Notes: a model not told the origin generated them from the letters alone. Shown: positions 1 through 9,274, numbered from the stretch's first letter. The stretch: 40,755 nucleotides of DNA from Prevotella sp. CAG:924 (GCA_000431975.1 HF988519.1:1-40755), one strand, 5' to 3'. Numbers and translations: made by a program.

Positions 1-268
1 ACCGATTGCACTTCTATCTTGAACTTGCGCAGTCCCTATGTTATGTCATTGCTTTTCCCTATGGCTTTCATTCTTCTTTCGGAATCCCATCCGTCACTTT
101 GTCTTGACGCAACCCACTACATTTGACAAATGTTAATGAATCATTTGGCGATGGAACGAAATATCCTTAAGATCTCTAACGATTTTTGGGAAATCGTCTG
201 CTTGTCATGCTTATAAATAGAGACGCTATGAGAGAGAACTATCCGTTTCTTCAACCGATAGACATCAG
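1..268. other. Left-edge stretch without a recognised gene
   Basis: No convincing gene was found here. Two plus-strand frames are open from the window edge for about 36 and 41 codons, ending near 111 and 126, and could be the tail of a gene outside the window, but neither translation is recognisable. A 7-bp hairpin (arms ACGATTT 179-185 and AAATCGT 191-197, loop of 5) lies downstream of the helicase gene. It has no T-tract, so a terminator call is not justified. Confidence 0.4.
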
Positions 269-2041
269 TCAAGACATATCAGCCTTCAGCTTCTCTACCT
301 TTCTCTTAGCTTCCGGCAGATCCGGGCAAAGTTCGAGAGCTTTTTCATAATTGCGTAAGGCTGCTTCCCTCATACCTTCGTGTTCGCAATCCTTAGCCAT
401 AATCACATATTCAACAGCCAGCCGCTTGAGATATTCATCTTTCTTATGTGCTGCTTCCTTAAGTGCTTCAATCTCTTTGCGTTGCCGGTTGATGATGTCA
501 AGCTTTCGTCGGATATACCGGCGGGCTACAGGTTTCTCGATATCATAGCGGCTATGGATGGCTAGAAAGAAGGAATCGAGTGCCTCCTGCATGTTACCCC
601 GATCGAATGCTTGTACGGCATCATAATATTCCTTATCGGCCTTGCTCTGCTTCAGGGCGACCGCTATGGCATGATTATCATTATACCGAGTGGCGAATTG
701 GGCCACTTCATTGCGGACAAAGATGTCGCTTCTTTGGATCGGCGCCTTCAGCTGAATGCCTTCCAATGAGGTACACCTAGATAGAGCGACATAGGTCTGT
801 CCACCTGCAAATACGCCACCAGAGAAGTCGATCCGGACACGCGAGAAGGTCAGTCCCTGACTTTTGTGTACCGTGATCGCCCAAGCCAATCGGATAGGAA
901 ACTGTTCGTATGTACCGATTTCTTCTTCTTCTATTTTTTTCTCTTTATCGTTGTACCTGTAACGCACATTGGCCCATTTGGCACGCTCTACGGCATATTC
1001 CTTTCCTTTCTCTGTACGTATGTAGATGACATCATGTGTATCGTCATCGAAACCAATAACTGTACCCAGAGTGCCATTCACCCAACGATGGTCGATATCG
1101 TTTTTCACGAAAAGGATCTGAGCTCCCAGTTTCATCTCTAATTCCTGCGGAGTCGGCAGACTTGATTGCGGAAAGTCGCCTTCGATGATACCCTGAAATA
1201 TCTCACTGCCACCTTCCAGTGCATCGAGTTCCTGACGATTGATATAATCTACGACATCGCGACGTGCGGAAAGCGTGATGCTCAATGGTGAGTCTTGGTT
1301 TTGGGGGGCCTGTTCCGTTTGTGCTCCGTTCTGTTCCACACGTTTGTTAAGTAATGCCAGATCGGTATCGCTGACTTGCGATACACGTATGTGATCGAGA
1401 ATGCTTATAAACGTTGGATCGCTTTGGCGGTAGACCTTGCGAAGTTCTATGGAGACCAAAGGCATCTGCCGGAATACATGGGCATAAAAGAAAAAGGCAG
1501 AGGGATAGAAGGGCTCGAGGATCTGCCGGGCATCACTTGTCACAACGGGCTCAAGCTGATAGACATCACCTACCATCAATAATTGCTTGCCTCCGAAAGG
1601 CTCGCGCATATTTCCGCTATAGATGCGGAGTACCTTGTCGATAAAATCAAGCATGTCGGCACGCACCATGGATATCTCGTCGATAATCAGCAGTTCGAGT
1701 TCACGGATTATCTTAATTTTCTCCTTATTGTATTTCAGGGTTTGGCGGATATGCCGGGGAGTATAACGGATATCCGTTGGCACCAACGGATAGAAAGGCA
1801 GCTTGAAAAAACTATGCAGTGTAGAGCCTCCGGCATTGATGGCAGCAATACCCGTGGGGGCTAAGATGATATATTTCTTTTTGGTCGTGGCGGCTATGTA
1901 CCGAAGAAAAGTAGATTTACCCGTCCCCGCTTTTCCTGTGAGGAAAAGCGACTGACGGGTAAACTGTATAAGTTGGAGTGCCTGTTGCATCTCCACATTC
2001 TTCGGATCTATCGGAATGATATCTTCTCTTTTGTCCGGCAT
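269..2041 (-). CDS. PIF1/RecD-like superfamily 1 helicase with C-terminal TPR-like region
   Basis: This is a 590-residue ATP-dependent DNA helicase of the PIF1-like group, expected to act on DNA or DNA-RNA structures in the cytoplasm. A Walker A motif (GKAGTGKST) lies near residues 36-44 and a Walker B motif (LLIIDEIS) near 116-123. A GDVYQLEPV motif, an ITVHKSQGLT motif and the YVALSRC arginine-finger motif follow in the usual order. After about residue 470 the helicase signature ends and a helical tail begins, whose last repeat (NYEKALELCPDLPEA) looks like a tetratricopeptide repeat. The start lies only 2 bases beyond the stop of the penicillin-binding protein gene, so the two are almost certainly cotranscribed. 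The helicase family call is strong; substrate and partner are unknown. Confidence 0.88.
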   Translation of the reverse strand: MPDKREDIIPIDPKNVEMQQALQLIQFTRQSLFLTGKAGTGKSTFLRYIAATTKKKYIILAPTGIAAINAGGSTLHSFFKLPFYPLVPTDIRYTPRHIRQTLKYNKEKIKIIRELELLIIDEISMVRADMLDFIDKVLRIYSGNMREPFGGKQLLMVGDVYQLEPVVTSDARQILEPFYPSAFFFYAHVFRQMPLVSIELRKVYRQSDPTFISILDHIRVSQVSDTDLALLNKRVEQNGAQTEQAPQNQDSPLSITLSARRDVVDYINRQELDALEGGSEIFQGIIEGDFPQSSLPTPQELEMKLGAQILFVKNDIDHRWVNGTLGTVIGFDDDTHDVIYIRTEKGKEYAVERAKWANVRYRYNDKEKKIEEEEIGTYEQFPIRLAWAITVHKSQGLTFSRVRIDFSGGVFAGGQTYVALSRCTSLEGIQLKAPIQRSDIFVRNEVAQFATRYNDNHAIAVALKQSKADKEYYDAVQAFDRGNMQEALDSFFLAIHSRYDIEKPVARRYIRRKLDIINRQRKEIEALKEAAHKKDEYLKRLAVEYVIMAKDCEHEGMREAALRNYEKALELCPDLPEAKRKVEKLKADMS

Positions 2042-2043
2042 AA

Positions 2044-4593
2044 TTATAGGTTGTCGAGAGAAACGGCTTCCTCACGTGGCTGCCGCTTTTTCTCTTTTTT
2101 CGGTTCGGACGTAGAGGCGGCTCCGTTCTTTTCGGCCTGTCTCTCTGTCTCTTCCGGTTGCTCGATGGGGTTGCCCTCATCGTCCAGAATGATCTCTTCA
2201 TGTGTCACGATGGTGGAGTCACGATGTGTGGTGTCGCGTTTCACCTGAGGTGCGTAACTCTGACATTGATACATATCCGGAGTGATGCCCGAGTCGTCGG
2301 GCTTCTCGAACTTTCCATGGTAGTTCTGGAAGGCCGGGTCGCCGAAGACAGACTGCAGGAAATAGCCACATATAGGAAGGGCTGTACGTGATCCCTGTCC
2401 TAAGGCTCCTGTGCGGAAGTGGATGGACCGATATTCGCCTCCTACCCATGCGCCGACTACAAGTCGAGGACTGACGCCCATGAACCAAGCATCGGAATGG
2501 TTGTTAGAGGTACCGGTCTTTCCACCGAACTCCGTATCCCGATATTTTCCGACATAGCCCCACAGGCTCTGCGATGTGCCACCCGGTTCGCGCATACCTC
2601 CCTGCAATAACTGTTGCATAAGGAAGGCACTCTTATAGGGGATCACCTGCTCGCCTTCACTATTGTCACGGAATACTTCATTACCGTCTTTGTCAAGAAT
2701 ACGGGTGACGAGCACGGGAGCATGGTGCTGACCATTGTCAGCCACAGTACAATAGGCATTGCACAATTCCTGCAGATTGACATCCGATGAGCCCAGTGCC
2801 AGTGATGGCGTGTCATCGAGCGGTGATACGATACCCATGGCCTTTGCTGTCTCAATGATGCGCTTAATGCCCATCTCCTGTCCGAGGCGCACGGCAACCG
2901 AGTTGATACTCTTGGCGAAAGCGCTCTTCAGCGGCATCGAGTCACCGGAGAAAGACCCATTGGCATTGCCCGGTGTCCATGTGGTCATCTCATGCTTCTT
3001 CTTGTCGTACACCTGCATGGAGATATACTCATCACGTCGCTTGTCGCATGGGGTGAGGCCCTGGTTCATGGCTTCCGTGTAGACGAAGAGCTTAAAGGTG
3101 GAACCCGGTTGACGCATGGCGCGCACCTTGTCATATTTCCACGTCTTGAAGTCAATGTCTCCGACCCAAGCCTTGACAGCTCCTGTCTGCGGTTCCATTG
3201 CCACAAAGGCACAATGCATGAACGATACCATGTATTTGATAGAGTCTTCTGACGTCATATCCTTGGTGATCGTTCCCTTGTCATAGTCGAAGAGCTTTAC
3301 AGGATGTTTCCACTCCTTGTAATAATATCTCACAGAGTCGGGATCATTGGGGTAGCGGGCCATCAGAGCCTTATAGAAGGGCTGACGTTCTGCTATCTGT
3401 TGGATAAAGTCGGGAATAGGATTTCCATTCTCATCACGCCAAGGCTCCTGACGCATCCAGTTGGAATTCTGATTGCGATAGATGCTCCAGTGATTGTCAA
3501 AGTTGCGTTGCACCTGCTTCATTTCTTTCCGCACGGCATCTTCGGCATACTTTTGCATACGAGTGTCGATGGTGGTATAGATCTTCAGTCCGGAGTTGTA
3601 TAGATCGTATCCGTTCTCCTCGCACCAGTCTTTCAGATCGTCTGCAATAGCTTCACGGAAGTACATGGCCTGTCCGTCATAGTTTTCTTCGACCTTAAAA
3701 TCGAGTTTGATGGGAATCTGTTGCAGCGAGTCGCATTCCTCACGTGTCAGGTCTCCGTGAGTGTACATATTATTGAGTACAGTGTTGCGGCGTGCCAGGC
3801 TGTTCTCAGGATTGAGTCGTGGATTATAGTAGGATGTTGCTTTCAGCATACCTACCAGAACGGCACACTGCTCTGTCGTCAGATCTTTGGGTGAACGGTT
3901 GAAATAGGTCTGTGCGGCGATCTTTATGCCATAGGCATTTGATCCGAAATCAACGGTGTTGGCATACATCGTCAGAATTTCTTTCTTGTTGTATACCGTC
4001 TCCAATTTTGTCGCGATGATCCACTCCTTACTCTTGATGATAAGTATCCGCACACCGGGAATATGTCCCAACAATCCTGTTGAATACTGCGAACGTACAC
4101 GGAACATATTCTTGGCCAGCTGCTGTGAGATGGTCGATGCTCCACGGCTGTCATGCCGCAACAATGCATCTTTCACTACTGCGAACAGACCGATGGGATC
4201 GACAGCCAAACCACGCGGGCGCTTGTAGTAACGCTCATCCTCTGTGTCGATCAACGCTTTGAAGAAAGCAGGATTGACATCCTCGTATTTTACTGGGGTA
4301 CGGTTCTCATTGAAGAACTTTCCGATCAGTTTGCCATCGGCGCTGTAGATCTCGGATGCCTGTGAGGTTTGGGGATCCATGATTCCGGAGAAATAGCCGG
4401 GGCTTTTACCGAAGAGCCAGAGGAAGTTGATGTCCACCAGTCCCAAATAAATAATAAAAGCGGCAATGCAGGAAACGATCACCAAGATGGTCTTGGTGTA
4501 CCACGCCTTACCACGATAGAGAGATTTGTACCATGGCCAAAAGCGACGTGCTTTATCAAGAAGCCATGATAGGAGTGCTTTGATTTTTTTCAT
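2044..4593 (-). CDS. Class A penicillin-binding protein (PBP1A type, bifunctional)
   Basis: This 849-residue protein polymerises lipid II and crosslinks peptidoglycan in the periplasm. A short cytoplasmic N-terminus is followed by one membrane segment at about residues 35-58. The GT51 glycosyltransferase domain follows (DTEDERYY near 117, RGASTISQQLAKN further on). The transpeptidase domain has all three motifs: STFK (nucleophile Ser), SIN and KTGTS. The tail is a charged low-complexity stretch rich in Glu, Lys and Pro. One oddity is the first GT51 motif: the family usually reads ED..F..H.G, whereas here the histidine is missing and a residue appears to be inserted (EDERYYKRPRGL). I checked this against the DNA at 4200-4260. 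A Bacteroidetes -7 box lies just upstream, so this gene may be transcribed separately from miaA. Confidence 0.93.
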   Translation of the reverse strand: MKKIKALLSWLLDKARRFWPWYKSLYRGKAWYTKTILVIVSCIAAFIIYLGLVDINFLWLFGKSPGYFSGIMDPQTSQASEIYSADGKLIGKFFNENRTPVKYEDVNPAFFKALIDTEDERYYKRPRGLAVDPIGLFAVVKDALLRHDSRGASTISQQLAKNMFRVRSQYSTGLLGHIPGVRILIIKSKEWIIATKLETVYNKKEILTMYANTVDFGSNAYGIKIAAQTYFNRSPKDLTTEQCAVLVGMLKATSYYNPRLNPENSLARRNTVLNNMYTHGDLTREECDSLQQIPIKLDFKVEENYDGQAMYFREAIADDLKDWCEENGYDLYNSGLKIYTTIDTRMQKYAEDAVRKEMKQVQRNFDNHWSIYRNQNSNWMRQEPWRDENGNPIPDFIQQIAERQPFYKALMARYPNDPDSVRYYYKEWKHPVKLFDYDKGTITKDMTSEDSIKYMVSFMHCAFVAMEPQTGAVKAWVGDIDFKTWKYDKVRAMRQPGSTFKLFVYTEAMNQGLTPCDKRRDEYISMQVYDKKKHEMTTWTPGNANGSFSGDSMPLKSAFAKSINSVAVRLGQEMGIKRIIETAKAMGIVSPLDDTPSLALGSSDVNLQELCNAYCTVADNGQHHAPVLVTRILDKDGNEVFRDNSEGEQVIPYKSAFLMQQLLQGGMREPGGTSQSLWGYVGKYRDTEFGGKTGTSNNHSDAWFMGVSPRLVVGAWVGGEYRSIHFRTGALGQGSRTALPICGYFLQSVFGDPAFQNYHGKFEKPDDSGITPDMYQCQSYAPQVKRDTTHRDSTIVTHEEIILDDEGNPIEQPEETERQAEKNGAASTSEPKKEKKRQPREEAVSLDNL

Positions 4594-4633
4594 TATCGAA
4601 GTCTATAGAATAATCTGTCTTTGTGTGATTCTG

Positions 4634-4641
4634 CAAATTTA
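4634..4641 (-). promoter_or_regulatory. Putative Bacteroidetes promoter -7 box for the PBP gene
   Basis: The minus strand reads TAAATTTG, matching TAnnTTTG exactly. Transcription would start near 4627, giving a leader of about 34 bases before the PBP ATG. No clear -33 TTTG is visible at the expected spacing, so this is a moderate call. Confidence 0.45.
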
Positions 4642-4654
4642 CGAAAAACCTTAT

Positions 4655-5599
4655 TTACTGCGTCTTTTCATCGATGTATTTTAAGATATCTTCAACGTTA
4701 TCGGGAGCGAACCATCTGATTCTAGCGTCCTTCTTGAACCAAGTCATTTGTTTGCGCATATAGCGTCGTGTGTTCGATTGGATTTGCCGGACAGCCTCTT
4801 CATGATCAATCTTTCCATCAAAGTAATGGAACAACTCCTTGTATCCCACAGTATTAAGCGCATTGAGATGACGCAGAGGGTAGACACGGAGTGCCTCTTC
4901 TTCCATTCCTTCATTCATCATATCCAGTACACGGGCATTGATTCTGTCATACAGTTGCTCACGTGGACGTTCCAGACCGACTTTTATTATATCGAAGGTA
5001 GTACCGGAAGGAGTTGTACGTGTGTTGGACAGATTGCCCGGATTCTGTTTCCTCAAGTCCTGCTTGCGAAAGCTGGTATAGGTTTTGCCGGTCTGATGAC
5101 AGATCTCAAGTGCATGTACTACGCGTCTTGGATTGTTGCGGTCGACTATGGCCCAGTGTTGAGGATCGAGCTGATGTAACTCTTCTACAAGGGCCGGCAA
5201 TCCTTCTTCGGTCAGACGTCGCTTCATCTCTGTCCGCACATCGTCGCGAATGGTGGGAATATCGTCAATACCATCACATACGGCATCGATATACATCATA
5301 CTGCCTCCAGTCAGCAGCAAAGCGTCATGCTCTTTGTAGAGCCGGTCGAGCAGTGCCAGCACATCCTGCTCGTACATAGAGGCAGAATAATAATCTTCCA
5401 GATGATGATTGCCTACAAAATAATGCTTGGCTTTTGCCTGTTGCTTAGGCGTCGGAGCAGCAGTACCGATAGGTATTTCGGCAAATATTTGCCGGCTGTC
5501 GGCATTAATAATAGGGGAATGTAAATGATGGGCAAGACGGAGCGCCAGTTCCGTCTTGCCCACCCCTGTAGGACCAAGTAAAACGATCAGATGTTTCAC
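4655..5599 (-). CDS. miaA: tRNA dimethylallyltransferase MiaA
   Basis: This 314-residue enzyme transfers a dimethylallyl group from DMAPP to N6 of A37 in tRNAs that read UNN codons, the first step to ms2i6A. The P-loop GPTGVGKT is at residues 9-16, followed by NADSRQIF, which matches the family's conserved DSxQxY-like segment. Further on come LLTGGSMMYIDAV and, near the C-terminus, MTWFKKDARIRWF, all typical of MiaA. Length is normal for the family. The gene sits between lpxA (gap about 79 bases) and the PBP gene (gap about 61) on the same strand. No -7 box was seen in the upstream gap, so it probably shares the lpx transcript. Confidence 0.95.
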   Translation of the reverse strand: MKHLIVLLGPTGVGKTELALRLAHHLHSPIINADSRQIFAEIPIGTAAPTPKQQAKAKHYFVGNHHLEDYYSASMYEQDVLALLDRLYKEHDALLLTGGSMMYIDAVCDGIDDIPTIRDDVRTEMKRRLTEEGLPALVEELHQLDPQHWAIVDRNNPRRVVHALEICHQTGKTYTSFRKQDLRKQNPGNLSNTRTTPSGTTFDIIKVGLERPREQLYDRINARVLDMMNEGMEEEALRVYPLRHLNALNTVGYKELFHYFDGKIDHEEAVRQIQSNTRRYMRKQMTWFKKDARIRWFAPDNVEDILKYIDEKTQ

Positions 5600-5678
5600 T
5601 TCTATGGTATATTGTCTTTATGTGGCGATTGCAACTTGTCCCTCTAAAGACTTTCTGTTGCTCGTCAATAAAATAGTA

Positions 5679-6449
5679 TTATCGTATGATGCCTCGCTTT
5701 GAAGAGGATACAAAGTCGATAATATATTGTATTTCAGGAGTTACCTGCAGCTCGCTCTGTATCTTCTTAATACCATCAGCCATTGTTCCCTGACTATAGA
5801 GCAGGCGATAGGCATTGTGAATAAGGTCTATCAGATCGTTGCTGAATCCACGGCGACGCAGGCCGACGAGATTGATACCAGCATAGCGTGTAGGCTCTTT
5901 GCCTGCGATGATATAGGGTGGGATGTCCTGTGAGAAGCGGCAACCGCCCTGGATCATGACATAACCGCCAATGTGGCAGAACTGGTGGCAGAGAACAGAT
6001 GCTGAGATAATGGCATTGTCATCGACCGTCACCTCTCCTGCGAATTTTGTTGAGTTGCCAATGATCATCCCGCTACCCATCACACAGTCGTGTGCGATAT
6101 GCATGTTTTCCATCAGGAGATTGTGATCACCTACGATCGTCTTGCCTTTCGAGGCAGTGCCACGTGAGATGGTCACATTTTCACGTATGGAATTGAAATT
6201 GCCCACAACACAGAGAGTATCTTCACCTTTGAATTTCAGATCCTGCGGTTTGGTAGAGATACTGGCACCGGGGAAGATCTCATTATTGTTGCCGATACGG
6301 GCACCATAATTGATCGTCACACTGTTCTGCAACACGTTGTTGTCACCGAGTACGGTGTTACGGTCGATGAAGCAGAAGGGACCGATAATGTTGTTGTCTC
6401 CAAGTTGGGCCTCCGGATGAACGTAGGCCATCGGGCTGATGTGATTCAT
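5679..6449 (-). CDS. lpxA: UDP-N-acetylglucosamine O-acyltransferase LpxA
   Basis: This 256-residue enzyme catalyses the first step of lipid A synthesis, acylating UDP-GlcNAc at the 3-OH from an acyl-ACP in the cytoplasm. The N-terminal half shows hexapeptide repeats of the left-handed beta-helix (for example IIGPFCFID, VLGDNNVL, RIGNNNEI). The segment ENMHIAHDC contains His117 and His120, which align with the E. coli His122 and catalytic His125. The C-terminal helical domain follows. It lies directly after lpxC-fabZ (gap about 58 bases), so the FabZ half, LpxC and LpxA are made from one transcript together with lpxD. Confidence 0.96.
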   Translation of the reverse strand: MNHISPMAYVHPEAQLGDNNIIGPFCFIDRNTVLGDNNVLQNSVTINYGARIGNNNEIFPGASISTKPQDLKFKGEDTLCVVGNFNSIRENVTISRGTASKGKTIVGDHNLLMENMHIAHDCVMGSGMIIGNSTKFAGEVTVDDNAIISASVLCHQFCHIGGYVMIQGGCRFSQDIPPYIIAGKEPTRYAGINLVGLRRRGFSNDLIDLIHNAYRLLYSQGTMADGIKKIQSELQVTPEIQYIIDFVSSSKRGIIR

Positions 6450-6507
6450 AGTAAAGTAATTACTTATTTTTAAGATTTACCCAACGATATCTGATATTGC
6501 CGGGCTT

Positions 6508-7899
6508 TTATTTGTTCTTGACGATCTGTGCTGTGAAGGTAGCTTCCGAGACTACGTGCTCGCCGACAAATACATATCCCTTCATCGAACTGATGCCGTG
6601 ACGGATGGGGTGCAACAGTTCTACACGGAACAGCAGAGTGTCGCCGGGTACGACTTTCTGACGGAACTTCACATCATCGATTTTCAGGAAATAGGTCGAC
6701 CAGCGCTCGGGCTCCTCTACTTGTGAGAGGACAAGCAGACCACCGCACTGAGCCATCGCCTCCACCTGCAATACTCCCGGCATGACAGGCTCGTCAGGGA
6801 AGTGGCCCTGGAAGAACGGCTCATTAGCCGTTACATTCTTCACGCCTACGATGGTTGTCGCTCCCATGGCCACAACTTTATCGATGAGCTGCATGGGGTA
6901 ACGGTGGGGAAGAAGCTGGCGAATGCGGATATTGTCCATCAGAGGCTCTTCATTGGGATCGTAGATAGGAGCTTGGATCTCGTGCTTACGGATCTCCTTA
7001 CGCATCTGGCGGGCAAACTTATTGTTGATCGTATGACCGGGTCGTGTGGCCACGATACGTCCTTTGATAGGCTTACCGATCAGGGCCATATCACCGATGA
7101 TGTCGAGAAGCTTATGACGTGTGCACTCGTTGTCCCACATGAGGGGCTTGTGTTGGATGTATCCGATCTTGTGTGCGTCGATATGAGGCACATGCAACAG
7201 GTCGGCCAGTGTGTCGAGCTTGTCCTGTGTCGTCTCACGCTCGTAGATGACAATAGCATTATCAAGGTCGCCGCCTTTGATGAGATTGTGCTCAAGCAGT
7301 GGCTCAATATCACGTACGAAGACAAACGTACGGGCAGGTGAGATCTCCGCGGGGAAGTCCTCCATGTTGTCGAGCGTAGCAAACTGAGAACTGATGAACT
7401 TGGAAGGGAAAGAGCACATTGCCGTGATGGAGAAGTCATCATCCGGCAGGATTGTGATACAAGAGCCTGTCTGCTCATCCTTTACCTCAATCTTCTTACG
7501 GATATAGTAGAAGTCTTTCGGGGCATTCTGTTCCACAACTCCCACTTCACGGATCTTCTCTACATAGAGGATGGCAGAGCCGTCAAGAATAGGGAACTCA
7601 GGACCGTTGACTTGGATGAGACAGTTGTCGATGCCCATGGCATAAAGGGCTGCCATACCATGTTCAACCGTAGAGACACGTACATCGCCTTGCTGGAGAA
7701 CGGTGCCGCGCTGGGTGTCGCTCACGTTATCGGCAATGGCATCGATAACAGGCTCACCTTCCAGGTCAATGCGTTTGATCTTGTAGCCGGTATTTTCGGG
7801 TGCGGGGTTGAAAGTGACGGTAAGGTTCAATCCTGTGTGCAGTCCCTTTCCATACAGGGAGAAGCTGCCTTTCAGTGTCTTTTGCTTTGCTGTATCCAT
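6508..7899 (-). CDS. lpxC/fabZ: Bifunctional UDP-3-O-acyl-GlcNAc deacetylase / 3-hydroxyacyl-ACP dehydratase (LpxC-FabZ fusion)
   Basis: This fusion carries the committed lipid A deacetylase and the fatty acid dehydratase that draw on the same 3-hydroxyacyl-ACP pool. I place the start at the ATG ending at 7899 (MDTAKQKTL), giving 463 residues. The longer reading from 7959 adds 20 residues unlike LpxC. In LpxC, zinc ligands are visible as His80 (STVEHGMAAL) and as His262 and Asp266 (HKLLDIIGD), with His289 in GHTINNKF as the catalytic base. FabZ starts near residue 322; the segment FFQGHFPDEPVMPG holds His366 and LQVEAMAQ holds Glu380, the catalytic pair. This fusion is known across Bacteroidetes, so it is a lineage marker and not a novelty. 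Confidence 0.95.
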   Translation of the reverse strand: MDTAKQKTLKGSFSLYGKGLHTGLNLTVTFNPAPENTGYKIKRIDLEGEPVIDAIADNVSDTQRGTVLQQGDVRVSTVEHGMAALYAMGIDNCLIQVNGPEFPILDGSAILYVEKIREVGVVEQNAPKDFYYIRKKIEVKDEQTGSCITILPDDDFSITAMCSFPSKFISSQFATLDNMEDFPAEISPARTFVFVRDIEPLLEHNLIKGGDLDNAIVIYERETTQDKLDTLADLLHVPHIDAHKIGYIQHKPLMWDNECTRHKLLDIIGDMALIGKPIKGRIVATRPGHTINNKFARQMRKEIRKHEIQAPIYDPNEEPLMDNIRIRQLLPHRYPMQLIDKVVAMGATTIVGVKNVTANEPFFQGHFPDEPVMPGVLQVEAMAQCGGLLVLSQVEEPERWSTYFLKIDDVKFRQKVVPGDTLLFRVELLHPIRHGISSMKGYVFVGEHVVSEATFTAQIVKNK

Positions 7900-7977
7900 C
7901 GTTTTATAGTTACTGCGTGACTCTGAAGAGGGGCTGCTTAAAAGACAAGTCCCGGTCACGAAACGGTTTATATCTTT

Positions 7978-9015
7978 TTATGCTTTATTTTTTTTCAGTT
8001 CTTCTACCTGTTTCTGCAGCTCATGGAGCTGTTTATAAATCTCAGGCAATTTCTGGAAAAGAGCCTGGCTTTTGAAGTAAGGTATCTTGCCCATGGGTGG
8101 GGTGCCGATAAGTGTCTGACCGCTTTTGAGTGAAGAGGGAACACCGGACTGTGCACCGAGGAATACCCTGTCGCCGATAGTGATGTGGCCGGAGATACCC
8201 ACCTGACCGCCGAACATACACCATTGTCCTACCTTGGTGGAACCGGCAACACCAACTTGTGCAGACATGACTGTGTTTTCGCCAATATCTGTATTATGAG
8301 CGATCTGTACGAGGTTGTCGAGTTTCACGCCTTTACGTACATAGGTAGAGCCCATCGTAGAACGGTCTACGCATGAATTGGCTCCTATCTCGACATCGTC
8401 CTCTATAGTGACGATTCCGATCTGGGGGATCTTATCATAACTCTTACCGTTGGGCGCAAACCCGAAGCCGTCAGCTCCGATGACGCAACCGGAATGAAGG
8501 ATGACCCGCGAGCCGATCTTGCAGTCGTGATAGATGCTCACATTAGGATAGAAGATGCAGTCGTTGCCGATGGTCGCATTATCTTCGATAATGGTATGGG
8601 GATAGATCTGGCAGCCGTCACCGATCACTACATTGTCGCCGATGAAAGCGAAAGCACCGATATAGCAGTCTTTGCCGATCTTTGCTGACGGAGAGATGAA
8701 AGCCAGCGAGTCGATGCCCTGCTTCTTAGGCTGTGCCGATGCATAAAGCTGCAATAGACGGGCTACACAATCGCGTGCGTTATCCACGCGGATCAGCGTA
8801 GTCTTGACAGGCTCGGAAAGGTGGATGGAACTGTCGATCAGAACAATGGTCGACAGTGTGGTATATATATAGTGTACGTATTTCTCATTGGCGAGAAAGG
8901 AAATGGAGCCAGGTGTGCCTTCCTCAATCTTGGCAAAAGTATGGACAGCGGCATTCTCGTCGCCTACGACGGTACCCTGTACGAATTGTGCTATTTGCTT
9001 AGCGGTAAATTCCAT
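7978..9015 (-). CDS. lpxD: UDP-3-O-acylglucosamine N-acyltransferase LpxD
   Basis: This 345-residue enzyme performs the third lipid A step, N-acylating UDP-3-O-acyl-glucosamine. The N-terminal LpxD-specific uridine-binding domain covers about residues 1-100. Hexapeptide repeats run from about 105 to 310, with the catalytic His240 in NLVQIAHNTDIG. The C-terminus is a short charged helix (LHELQKQVEELKK) that probably packs in the trimer as a coiled coil. It is the first gene of the lpxD, lpxC-fabZ, lpxA run and has a recognisable promoter about 22 bases upstream of the likely leader end. Confidence 0.96.
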   Translation of the reverse strand: MEFTAKQIAQFVQGTVVGDENAAVHTFAKIEEGTPGSISFLANEKYVHYIYTTLSTIVLIDSSIHLSEPVKTTLIRVDNARDCVARLLQLYASAQPKKQGIDSLAFISPSAKIGKDCYIGAFAFIGDNVVIGDGCQIYPHTIIEDNATIGNDCIFYPNVSIYHDCKIGSRVILHSGCVIGADGFGFAPNGKSYDKIPQIGIVTIEDDVEIGANSCVDRSTMGSTYVRKGVKLDNLVQIAHNTDIGENTVMSAQVGVAGSTKVGQWCMFGGQVGISGHITIGDRVFLGAQSGVPSSLKSGQTLIGTPPMGKIPYFKSQALFQKLPEIYKQLHELQKQVEELKKNKA

Positions 9016-9043
9016 ATTTCAAATTTGTTTCAGAATATTTTTG

Positions 9044-9051
9044 CAAATATA
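9044..9051 (-). promoter_or_regulatory. Putative promoter -7 box for the lpxD operon
   Basis: The minus strand reads TATATTTG, an exact TAnnTTTG match. Start of transcription is predicted near 9037, about 22 bases before the lpxD ATG. The -33 position (spacing 19-20) reads only TCTG/TTCT and falls at the edge of a perfect palindrome at 9072-9085. Confidence 0.55.
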
Positions 9052-9071
9052 GCAAAATATGTTCTAACTAC

Positions 9072-9085
9072 AGAATATATATTCT
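9072..9085. repeat. 14-bp perfect palindrome at the lpxD promoter -33 region
   Basis: AGAATATATATTCT is its own reverse complement. It covers the place where the -33 element of the lpxD promoter should be, which is where a dimeric repressor or activator would bind. An AT-rich palindrome of this length can also occur by chance, so operator function is an inference. Confidence 0.4.
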
Positions 9086-9118
9086 CTTAATTTGTATTTT
9101 TTGGCACGAATGCCCTTG

Positions 9119-9152
9119 TTTGTTGCACTTGATAAGGATTTTGTGCAACAAA
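9119..9152. repeat. Inverted repeat, 10-bp perfect arms
   Basis: Arms TTTGTTGCAC (9119-9128) and GTGCAACAAA (9143-9152) pair perfectly around a 14-base spacer. It lies about 70-100 bases upstream of the lpxD -7 box. No T-tract follows on the plus strand, so it is more likely an operator or part of a structured RNA than a terminator. Confidence 0.45.
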
Positions 9153-9274
9153 AGACGGTGAAGAATCTGTATTCGTTATGAATGGTCGAAAACGTAATAA
9201 GCCTAGATTCTTGAAGTTAGTGATCGTGGAGGGTTAGAATACCTCGAAAATTCGAAGAATATGACATGACGGGT

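Noticed and set aside
6508..7899. LpxC-FabZ fusion as a new bifunctional enzyme
   Set aside because: This fusion is well known in Bacteroidetes; it is used here as a lineage marker only.
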